The notes under the pieces were generated by a model that worked only from the letters and a program-made list of their open reading frames with translations, had not been told where the DNA came from and did no database searches. Below, one piece after another: positions 52,613 through 62,200 of a stretch of DNA of 64,000 bases. Source of the stretch: Candidatus Poseidoniaceae archaeon (GTDB lineage Archaea > Thermoplasmatota > Poseidoniia > Poseidoniales > Poseidoniaceae); the NCBI GenBank assembly GCA_030747695.1, contig JASLKG010000005.1:232271-296270 (forward strand), in the 5' to 3' direction. The translations under genes and the position numbers were made by a program. Positions within the stretch are counted from its first letter, which is position 1; the number at the start of each line of letters is the position of its first letter.

Positions 52613-55600
52613 ATGGTTAGGTTCACATCACTAATTTTGGTAACAATTTTCCTTATTGCAGATTTGTCCGCATTGAGTGTTTCAGGATATAATTCTGATG
52701 AGGTTTCTAATCTAGACCAGCGTTTACCAGATAGGGCAGGAAAATATGCATCTGAAGATTATGGATGGTGGTTTTCGTATGGGCCTGATATTAATTTTGA
52801 CGGAATGGATGATCGGTTGGAAGCAGTAATTTCTGGCGAAAAATCAGTATCAACAACTTCGGTAATGGGCTCTGATGGGCGTTGGACAGTTGCAATCGTT
52901 GTAGATTTTGCATGGCATCCCGGGGGCCCAGAGGTTGAAGAATTGACCGCTATTCTTCGTAAACACGGCTGGTCATCTGAAGATTCATGGTTCCAAATTA
53001 TGGATTCAATAGATTCTATTGTTGTTGATCACGTTCCTGTTAGTTCACTAACTGAAATATTAGCTCTTCAAAGCGTAGTGGTTGTTGAGATGCAGAATGT
53101 CATGGCTTCTACATTACAAACAGCAAACCCTGCAACAAGAATACAACCTTCAGATGTATATGCGGGTTCAGTATATGATAGAGGATATGATGGAACTGGA
53201 GTTGTGATTGCAGTATTGGATAGTGGTGTTGATAACGAACATCGAGCATTGAATGATTTTGATGATGAGAACGATGAACCAGACCTTGATCCTAATTCTT
53301 ACGATGATCAAAAGTGGGTTGCAGGTTTTGACGCAACATCCCAAGCATCGAATCCAGATGGATCACAAGATCCTGATGATGGCCAAGGACACGGTACTCA
53401 CGTTGCTGGTATAGCTTTGGGCACAGGCGACTCCTCTCGAGTTCATATTGGAGGCGCCCCCGGAGCTTATCTTGTCGACGTGAAAGTTCTGACCGATACT
53501 GGAGGAACAAATTCACAGAATTCTCTTAATGGCATACAATGGATGATCAACAATAAGGATACAAATTGGGGTGATGGTGCTAAAGGTATAGACATCGGGC
53601 AGATGTCTTTTGGTTCTATTGGCAACGCTTTAGATCCTGAAGATACAGGGGATAATGGAACAGGTGCTGAAGCAAGATTAGTCAACAATGCAACTGAAAA
53701 TGGGATTGCATGCATTATTGCAGCTGGTAATGATGGAAAGCGTAGAATTGCATCACCTGGTAGTGCTGATGGAGCGATTACAATTGCCTCTGCAGATAAT
53801 GCCGATACAATAAATCGGACAGATGATTTTATTGCAAGCTATTCTAATTCTGGACCAAGAGAAGATGATAATGACAATGATGATTGGGATGAGTTAAAGC
53901 CAGATTTAACAGCATTTGGTAGTGGAATAATGTCAGCATCAGCAGCCACAGGCTCATCTTTACCCGGTTCACCAAGGCCTATGGCTGATAATTCATATGA
54001 ATCAAAAGATGGAACTTCAATGGCCACTCCTCTTGTTTCAGGAGTCGTAGCATTGATGTTGCAAGCAGATTCTTCATTAGATCCATATGAAATAAAAAAT
54101 ATACTTAGAAATTCATCAGAAGAGATGGGAACTCCAAGTGAGCCTAGCGTTTCTAACAGGTGGAATGAGGATTGGGGTTTTGGCTCATTAGATGCATCTT
54201 GTGCAATTGATACTGTTTTAGAACGAAGTTGTACTCCTTTTGCCGAATCAAATGGAACTGTAATCATAACTCCTCCAAATCAGAGTGAAAACGAACCAGG
54301 AATCACCTTGTCAAGTCCAGAAAATGGTACTTGGTTGATTGCTGGAGACATTGTTAGAATTCAAGGTGGGATCATAAATAGTACTGGGCCATGGGACAAA
54401 GTCGACATCAGAATAATACAACATTTAGATGATGGAGAAGAGAAAACATTGCTTGATTGGACAACTGCTGGTGGAGATATTAATTCTTGGTACCTTGATG
54501 TTTTGATTAAGGGAGAGTGGTATAGTGCAAATGAAGAATATATCGTCGTAGAAGCAACAGCAAGCGATGATGAAGATTTACAATCAACACAATCAAGATG
54601 GGCTCGAATTGGTAGAATGATTGTTAATTTCGCTTCACCATCATCAGGTTCATCTCTTACTGGAACAGCCAGTTTTAGTGGTTCAGCACAAGGTATCGAA
54701 CCATCTCAATTGTTGTACAAAATAAATAATGGCGATTGGAATATTGCACATAACTTCGATGAAGAAGACAATGAGATGCAAGATTGGACATTTACTTGGG
54801 ACTCAACTTTGGTCGATGACGGATCCCATAGAGTCTCTGTAAAGTTGGTTAATGTGAGTGGCATGGAGTCTAGTACTGTGAGACGAACTTTTACAATCGA
54901 TAATCAACCGGCAGCACCCGCACTCAGTTTCCAAGGTTCTGTTGAAATCATTGATCAAGGATTACCTGCAAATACAGCAGTTGCGGGGACAATATTGGAG
55001 ATACATTTCAACGTGGTAAATACCGGTGACGCCGATGCTACAGATTTGCATGTGAAGCTAGTTGCTCCCGGTTCCGAATCATCTACATATCCGAGTGAAG
55101 GTCAGATACCGAGGCTAGATCAAGGGGAGACCACATCAGTTATATTGTGGTGGTGGGCTACAAATGCAGGTGAAGATTTGAATGTAGAAATTCAGATAGA
55201 TCCCTATGGTTCGCAAAATGAAATAGATACAACTGACAATTCATATCAATTTGATTTTACAATCCAAGAAAGACCGGTTGAGCCAATGTTGAGATTCATG
55301 TCAAGTTCGGTTCTCACTTCACCATTAATACCAAATCCATCATCTGATGAAAATCCATCTTCATATACTGTAAACATCAGAATTGATAATTTGGGCCAAA
55401 CAGATGCAACAGATTTGACTATGACATTCTTTACTTGGGAAGAGGTAGGTTGGGTCGAAAAAGGAACAAAACAGATTAGTGTAATCCCCGGTTCTACAAC
55501 TTCTAGTGGCAACAAAAAAGTGACATTTTCTAATACAGCAAGTTCAATTGGATTAGTTAAACACAGAGCAATACTTTCTGGAGATGGCGTTGAAGCTCAA

Positions 55601-57445
55601 TATTCAGAGTTAAGATTTGGCGTCATAATTGATGAATTCGGATTAGGTGGCGTTACACGCTTGACACTTTCGGATGGAGAAGCAGTGTTAGGTTTCGTAG
55701 GTCTTGAACAGGGAGGTTTGTTGTTCACAACAATTGATGGAGAATTACATGCGAGAACAATTACTGAAAGTTTTGGAATGCCCGGCGATACATTGATTGA
55801 GTCAGATTGGGGCGGAGAATTTGCATTTACTACACGTTCAGATGGGCGTGCACATATTGCCTGGAACAAGAGATTTACAGATCAATTAGGTTACACTATG
55901 ACTGATTTATCTATGGCTAGTATTGGCGCACAAGGAGATCTCTCAGGAGAAGACAGCTTCCTTACCCCGTTGAAACAATCTGAAGGATATTACTGGGGTC
56001 TTGATCTTTCAGAAAGAGATGGAGAAGTAGTATTAGCAGGATATCACAGAGATATTTCAACAAGTGGTTCATGGATGGATGTTACAAATATTTTCATGGT
56101 TCATAATGAAAATGCAATCTCTGGCTCAAGTTGGACACAACGTATGAATGTATTAAACGACATTGACATTAAACCGAATGATGGAGACCCGTTAGCAGTT
56201 GCAATTGGTAACTCGCAAATTCATCTTTTGTATCAAGAAATGCGTGATGATGGAACAGGTATTGAACGAGTAGGATTATTTTATTCACATGGTATTATTG
56301 ATCAAGTACCATTCAATTTCCAAGCACCTGCAGGTGATGATGCAAGTATTCCAAATTTGCTAGTAAGAGATGAGGGTAGTAAAGATGTATTAATTGCAGC
56401 ATGGGCAATGGGAAGCGGTAGAGAGACCCAACTAATGACTCAAGTTCAAGATTCAATATGGTCGGTCGATGAGATCCAGAACGTTTCAGCACCAGGACTT
56501 TCCCGTATTGTAATGTACCAAGTTGATTCTAGCGTGAAATTCTATTTCGATGAATTAGGTATTGAAGGGCCCGTAATTAGATACGGAATACATTTGAAAG
56601 GTGATAGCGAAATAAGCCTTTCAAATATTATTGGTTCTGATAATTTGATTGGTGCTGGTGATCTCGATGGTGACCAAATGGTAATTGTTTCTTCACCTTC
56701 AGGGCAAATTAGTGGCAAGCAATTATTGTCAATTAGTGGTCCTGACATTGAAGAAGATAAAGGAATATTAGATATGATACTAGATCCACTTCCTGGCGAT
56801 ACAAATGAACAGAAATTTGCAGTATTACTTGGTATTGGTTGTTTCTTATTGGTATTGCATATTACGGTACTAGTAGTTCTTAGAAGAACCCACCGCGAGG
56901 AGGAAGAATTAGAAGTTTCAGCAGAGGATGGAGATTTGGAATTGTTAATACAAACTGAAGAAGACGCAGGTCCTTTGGTATTATATTCGGATGTTCAAAA
57001 CACTGAATTAAAGGTCGTTTTAGATGATGATCAAGACATTGAGTCAAATGAAATAGAAACATCTCTTGCTGAAGAATTAGAAGCAAAAGTAGAGTCAGGA
57101 ACAGCATCGAAGCGCCTTGAACGTCGAATGAAGAGAAAAGAACAGCGCGAAGTAAAGGAAGTTATGGAGAAGGTGATTTCGGGTCTCCCACCATTACCTT
57201 TGCCGGGAGAACTACCTCCACTCGAAGGGTTACCATTACCTTCACCCGATGAATTAACCCCACTTGGTTTGCCTCCATTACCAACTCCTCCTTTGCCAGG
57301 AGAATTGCCTCCAATTGGATTGCCTCCATTACCAGCTCCAGAAAGAAATGTAGGTTGTGATAATTGTGGTTCTAATATTACAGTCAAAGACATGACATTA
57401 AGAAAAATGGAATGCCCAATTTGTGCGGAAATCATCCAAATGTGA
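52613..57445 (+). CDS. Large membrane-anchored subtilisin-like protease with cytoplasmic zinc ribbon
   Basis: A 1610-residue surface S8 protease. Signal peptide about 1-24; propeptide to about 180; catalytic residues Asp203 (VLDSGVD), His260 (GQGHGTHVAG) and Ser469 (DGTSMATP). Several beta-rich domains follow (about 560-1080, including CARDB-like repeats LHVKLVAPG and TMTFFTWEEVG), then a propeller-like part to about 1380. A single membrane helix (about 1405-1427, FAVLLGIGCFLLVLH) leads into a long cytoplasmic tail: acidic, then basic, then a Pro-Leu-rich repeat (PPLPLPGELPPLEGLPLP), ending in a zinc ribbon with CDNC and CPIC. There are no thrombospondin type 3 repeats, unlike the other subtilase. 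It is followed nine bases later by glmS. Confidence 0.92.
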   Translation: MVRFTSLILVTIFLIADLSALSVSGYNSDEVSNLDQRLPDRAGKYASEDYGWWFSYGPDINFDGMDDRLEAVISGEKSVSTTSVMGSDGRWTVAIVVDFAWHPGGPEVEELTAILRKHGWSSEDSWFQIMDSIDSIVVDHVPVSSLTEILALQSVVVVEMQNVMASTLQTANPATRIQPSDVYAGSVYDRGYDGTGVVIAVLDSGVDNEHRALNDFDDENDEPDLDPNSYDDQKWVAGFDATSQASNPDGSQDPDDGQGHGTHVAGIALGTGDSSRVHIGGAPGAYLVDVKVLTDTGGTNSQNSLNGIQWMINNKDTNWGDGAKGIDIGQMSFGSIGNALDPEDTGDNGTGAEARLVNNATENGIACIIAAGNDGKRRIASPGSADGAITIASADNADTINRTDDFIASYSNSGPREDDNDNDDWDELKPDLTAFGSGIMSASAATGSSLPGSPRPMADNSYESKDGTSMATPLVSGVVALMLQADSSLDPYEIKNILRNSSEEMGTPSEPSVSNRWNEDWGFGSLDASCAIDTVLERSCTPFAESNGTVIITPPNQSENEPGITLSSPENGTWLIAGDIVRIQGGIINSTGPWDKVDIRIIQHLDDGEEKTLLDWTTAGGDINSWYLDVLIKGEWYSANEEYIVVEATASDDEDLQSTQSRWARIGRMIVNFASPSSGSSLTGTASFSGSAQGIEPSQLLYKINNGDWNIAHNFDEEDNEMQDWTFTWDSTLVDDGSHRVSVKLVNVSGMESSTVRRTFTIDNQPAAPALSFQGSVEIIDQGLPANTAVAGTILEIHFNVVNTGDADATDLHVKLVAPGSESSTYPSEGQIPRLDQGETTSVILWWWATNAGEDLNVEIQIDPYGSQNEIDTTDNSYQFDFTIQERPVEPMLRFMSSSVLTSPLIPNPSSDENPSSYTVNIRIDNLGQTDATDLTMTFFTWEEVGWVEKGTKQISVIPGSTTSSGNKKVTFSNTASSIGLVKHRAILSGDGVEAQYSELRFGVIIDEFGLGGVTRLTLSDGEAVLGFVGLEQGGLLFTTIDGELHARTITESFGMPGDTLIESDWGGEFAFTTRSDGRAHIAWNKRFTDQLGYTMTDLSMASIGAQGDLSGEDSFLTPLKQSEGYYWGLDLSERDGEVVLAGYHRDISTSGSWMDVTNIFMVHNENAISGSSWTQRMNVLNDIDIKPNDGDPLAVAIGNSQIHLLYQEMRDDGTGIERVGLFYSHGIIDQVPFNFQAPAGDDASIPNLLVRDEGSKDVLIAAWAMGSGRETQLMTQVQDSIWSVDEIQNVSAPGLSRIVMYQVDSSVKFYFDELGIEGPVIRYGIHLKGDSEISLSNIIGSDNLIGAGDLDGDQMVIVSSPSGQISGKQLLSISGPDIEEDKGILDMILDPLPGDTNEQKFAVLLGIGCFLLVLHITVLVVLRRTHREEEELEVSAEDGDLELLIQTEEDAGPLVLYSDVQNTELKVVLDDDQDIESNEIETSLAEELEAKVESGTASKRLERRMKRKEQREVKEVMEKVISGLPPLPLPGELPPLEGLPLPSPDELTPLGLPPLPTPPLPGELPPIGLPPLPAPERNVGCDNCGSNITVKDMTLRKMECPICAEIIQM

Positions 57446-57454
57446 GGTAATAGA

Positions 57455-59278
57455 ATGTGTGGCATATTTGGCTTCATAGGTAATAGAAATGCTGCGCCGA
57501 TATTACTTGAAGGACTTCGGCGGCTTGAGTATAGAGGATATGACTCAACTGGGATCGCAGTTCATAATTCCACAATACAGACCTACAAAAGAGTGGGAAA
57601 GGTTTCAGAACTTCAAGAAATTTTACCAGATGTAATCGAAGGGCACAAAGGAATAGCACACACAAGGTGGGCAACACATGGGGGAGTAACAAATGAGAAT
57701 GCCCACCCCCACATCGATACAAATAACCGCCTTGCAATTGTGCATAATGGCATATTGGATAATGCTAGAGGTTTGCGCGAAAAATTACAATCCAAAGGTG
57801 TAAATCTAATTTCAGAAACAGATTCTGAAGTTTTGGCACATATGATATCAATTGGCATTAATTCTGGCCAATCGCCCGAAGATGCTGTGAGACATACACT
57901 TAATCGAGTTACTGGGACTTGGGGATTATGTGTACTATTCGAAGACCATGATTTGTTAATTTGTGCGAGTAATGGTTCTCCATTAATCATTGGTCAAGGA
58001 GATGGTGAAAATTTTGTTTCTTCAGACCCCCATGCATTAACACCGCATACACAAAACATCTTTTTCCTTGAAGATGGAGATATTGCTACAGTTACAATAG
58101 ATAAAATCCAAATTTCAAGGCAAGATGGTCGAACTTCTAGTACAGGAATGACTATCTTGGAAAAAGAGTGGGGTGAATCCGATTTAGGAGAATTCCCTCA
58201 TTATATGATTAAAGAAATACATGAACAACCAGAAGCACTTAGACGCTGCATTTCGGGGCGTTTGGATTATCCAAATGGTTCAGCAAAGATGAGTGGATTA
58301 AGGGTAAGCCCTGTCGATTTAAGAAATGCTCCACATGTAAGATTAATCGGCTGCGGAACAGCTCTAAATGCTTGCAAGATAGGCGCATTAGCAATAGAAG
58401 AATTAGCGAGAATAACAGCATTATCACACGTTGCAAGTGAATTTAGGTATAACGATCCAGTAATTAATACAAAAGCATTCCACCTTGCAGTATCGCAGTC
58501 AGGAGAAACCGCTGATACACTTTCAGCAGTAAAAGAAATCAAATTGAAGGGGGGTACAGTACATGGGATTATCAATGTTGTAGGGTCAACAATTGCTAGA
58601 AAATGTGGACAAGGAGTGTACATACATAGTGGACCTGAACAAGCTGTTGCTTCGACAAAAGCATTCACCAATATGGTTGCGGCTCTACTTATGTTCGCTA
58701 TAAAAATTGGAAGAACTCGATCGTTTACAACTGAAAGAGGCCGCGTATTGATAGATGAATTTAACAAAATTCCAAATTTAATGGATGAATATCTTCAAAA
58801 TAGCGGTCCAATCGATGAGGCTGTAGGGTTGTTAAAAGATGCAAAATGTGTGTTGTTCCTTGGGCGAGGTTTGTCTATGCCAGTTGCCAGTGAGGGAGCA
58901 CTAAAGTTGATGGAAGTTGCGTATATCCCATGTTTATCATATCCTGCAGGAGAAATGAAACACGGGCCAATAGCATTGTTAGAAGAAGGTTCACCCGTAG
59001 TTGTAATAGCACCAAACGATAAACATAAGCAGAAAACGATTGCATCAATGCATGAATGCAAAGCTAGGGGAGCAAAAATAATTCTAATCCATGAAGAAGG
59101 AGATGATGAAATTTCATTAGAAGCAGATGTTTCGATTGCAATTCCTAGTTGTGACAATTTGCTAACGCCTTTGCTTACTGTGATTCCAACACAGTTAATT
59201 GCTTACAAAACGGCTCTTGTCTTGGGGTGCGATGTTGATCGACCTCGTAATTTAGCAAAATCAGTTACAGTTGAGTGA
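57455..59278 (+). CDS. glmS: Glutamine-fructose-6-phosphate aminotransferase
   Basis: It makes glucosamine 6-phosphate from fructose 6-phosphate and glutamine, the first step to UDP-GlcNAc for glycans. The 607-residue protein begins MCGIFGFIG, so Cys is exposed as the N-terminal nucleophile after Met removal. LRRLEYRGYDSTGIA and HTRWATHGGV are glutaminase motifs. The two SIS domains have SQSGETADTL and FLGRGLSMPVASEG, and the C-terminus ends RPRNLAKSVTVE as expected. It supplies amino sugars near several glycosyltransferases. Confidence 0.97.
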   Translation: MCGIFGFIGNRNAAPILLEGLRRLEYRGYDSTGIAVHNSTIQTYKRVGKVSELQEILPDVIEGHKGIAHTRWATHGGVTNENAHPHIDTNNRLAIVHNGILDNARGLREKLQSKGVNLISETDSEVLAHMISIGINSGQSPEDAVRHTLNRVTGTWGLCVLFEDHDLLICASNGSPLIIGQGDGENFVSSDPHALTPHTQNIFFLEDGDIATVTIDKIQISRQDGRTSSTGMTILEKEWGESDLGEFPHYMIKEIHEQPEALRRCISGRLDYPNGSAKMSGLRVSPVDLRNAPHVRLIGCGTALNACKIGALAIEELARITALSHVASEFRYNDPVINTKAFHLAVSQSGETADTLSAVKEIKLKGGTVHGIINVVGSTIARKCGQGVYIHSGPEQAVASTKAFTNMVAALLMFAIKIGRTRSFTTERGRVLIDEFNKIPNLMDEYLQNSGPIDEAVGLLKDAKCVLFLGRGLSMPVASEGALKLMEVAYIPCLSYPAGEMKHGPIALLEEGSPVVVIAPNDKHKQKTIASMHECKARGAKIILIHEEGDDEISLEADVSIAIPSCDNLLTPLLTVIPTQLIAYKTALVLGCDVDRPRNLAKSVTVE

Positions 59279-59288
59279 ATTCTATTTT

Positions 59289-62200
59289 TCAACTAAACGT
59301 CCACTCACTTGTATTAGTATTGTAATACATCAATGATCCATCTTGTTGCCTACACCAGTTGACTCCATTTTCATCAACCCACTGCTCAGGTTGTTGAATT
59401 ACAATTTGTTGTGTTTCTGGATCAACCATCATTTCATCAATACTAGCTTTAGGAGGTTCAGGCGGAGTTTTATTTCTTGTAACAAACAAGAAAATAACTA
59501 GAATACTCAAAACTACAATAAGTGCATAAAATATCCATGAATTGTCTATTGCATCTTCTTGTTTTGACATGGTAGAATCATTAGGGAAGTAATCTGATTT
59601 ATCACCAATTCCATCACCATCAGTATCTTTAGATTCAAGTGGGTCATTAGGAAATGCATCAATCGCATCACTAATTCCGTCATTATCCGAATCTCTTTGC
59701 GATGGTGAACAACCATCAAGATTTGCAACTTCTGATGCAGGCGTATATGGGCAAGCATCATCTATGTCCATCACACCATCGCTATCGGAATCACGTTCCA
59801 CATCTGCACAGCCATCAATGTCAACAATTGCTCCTAATGGGCTTCCAAGGCACAAATCTAGTGAGTCAGGTAATCCATCTCCATCTCCATCTCTTTGGTT
59901 GGCTGAACAACCATAGTCATCAACTAAAACTCCGCCTGTAGTGATTGGACAATTATCTAATTCATCATTAACTCCATCTTGATCTCCATCCCTCTCGTAT
60001 GCTGCGCATCCGTTTGCATCTACTGCTTCACCAGGATCAGTTCTCGAACATTGATCCATACTATCCATTATTCCATCATTGTCAGTATCTCTTTGATTAG
60101 CTGAGCATCCATTAGAATCAACCTCTAGACCACTAGGCGTTCCAGTACAACTGTCCCATGCATTTTTTATTCCATCATTGTCATCATCAATTTCCCATTC
60201 TGAACAACCCATTCCGTCAACATCATCACCAGGGCTTGTTGAAGGACATATATCTCTTGAATCATCAATTCCATCACCATCAGTATCACGTTGTGAAGGC
60301 GAACAACCACTTGTATCCGCAATAGAACCCGGAACAGTATTTGGGCATGAATCCCATGTATTGTTTACACCATCTTCATCATCATCTAGTTGATTTTGCG
60401 AGCAACCTTGTTGATTTACGGATTGGCTAGGTAAGGTGTTAGGGCATAAGTCATCATCATCAGATACTCCATCACTGTCATGATCAGATTGTGATTCTGA
60501 ACAACCGAATTCATCTACAGATTGCCCAAATGGAGTGTTTGGACATTGGTCTCCATTAATTCCACTAGCATTGTTACCATAGCCATCTTCATCAGTATCT
60601 TCCCATTGTGATGGTTCATTAGGGAATTTGTCTGGATTATTCCCTGCCTGATTATCTCCATATCCATCACCATCTAAATCTGTCCATTGTGTACTATCAT
60701 CCGGGAATGCATCTGGATTTGCTCCAGCTTGATTATCTCCATATCCATCTCCGTCTCTATCAAACCATTGAGACGAATCACTAGGGAATTTGTCTGGATT
60801 ATTACCGGCTTGATTATCTCCATATCCATCTCCATCAGTATCTGCCCATTGTGTTGATTCATTAGGGAATTTGTCTGGATTGTTTCCAGATTGGTTATCT
60901 CCATATCCATCTCCATCAGCATCTGCCCATTGTGTTGGATCAGCAGGGAAGTAGTCAGGATTATTTCCCCAAGTATTGTCTCCATATCCATCTCCATCAG
61001 AATCTACCCATTGGGTAGGATCACTTGGGTACATATCGGCACCATTGCCGTTGGGATTATCTCCATATCCATCTCCATCAGAGTCTGACCACTGAGTAGA
61101 ATCAAATGGTAAATCATCACCATTAACTCCTGAAGCATTATCTCCATATCCATCTCCATCAATATCAGACCATTGTGTTGGATCTGTTGGAAAAGCATCA
61201 CCTAACGTTCCGTTTGTATTATCTCCATATCCATCTCCATCCGTATCGGCCCACTGAGTAGAATCAAAGGGGAATACGTCAACATCATCATTGAATCCAT
61301 CTCCATCAGTATCTCTTTGACTTGCTGCACATCCATTTGAATCAACAGTAGAACCAATAGGTGTATTCGGACACAAATCCTGCTCATTGGCAACACCATC
61401 ATTGTCATTGTCAAACGTCAAATTGAAACAATATGAGTCTTGATTTACAAATGATCCGTAGAAGTATAGGTTAGCTATTGCACAATAATATCCAGTGGCA
61501 TTTGGAGTTGTGTAATTGTACGTGGATGCACTGTAAGTACTGCTAGAGGGGGTGAAGTAATTCAGTGAAGAAGCCGTAACAGTAGAATTATTTCCATAAT
61601 TATTAATTGAAATTTGATATGAATAGTTAGATCCACTTGTCAAATTATTCATAGATACATCTACAGTATTTGTACTTGAATTTGCATTTGTTGTGATAGA
61701 ATCAATTGTGATTAAAGGCCTTGGTGGGTCATATGTATTGGAATGATATCCAATCATGCTTGAATTTTGATCATACAATATTACTTCCAACATATGTTGA
61801 TTAGTCGTATTTACAGAATTTAACATTATGTTTATTGTTTTTGAACTGCTAGTAGTATTGAATGCTGTATAATTTGAATAACTAACCGTAGAGTTTGTAA
61901 TACTATCATAATATCTCCATTCTATACTATATGATTGCCCAGCAGTAAGATTTGTAGCGTATAGATTCGCACTAGAGGAATTTACAATATTTGACTCCAT
62001 CATTTCATAATAAAATATATTGTAATCATAATCTAAAAACAAGTTACTTGAATACAACATGGTCATTAATCCATAAACGCCTTCGATATCTGAGTTATTT
62101 GCAGAAATATTCAATGTAGATTGCGTAGAGGTTGCTGTTACGTTATAGGTACTAGAACTGTTATATCCGCTACTACTAATTGGATATGAATACGTTGTTG

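Noticed and set aside
59575..61425. Regular spaced repeats that could suggest a CRISPR array
   Set aside because: The repeats are in frame, degenerate, of variable unit length and code for DGDGYGDN-type calcium loops; there are no unique spacers and no cas genes.
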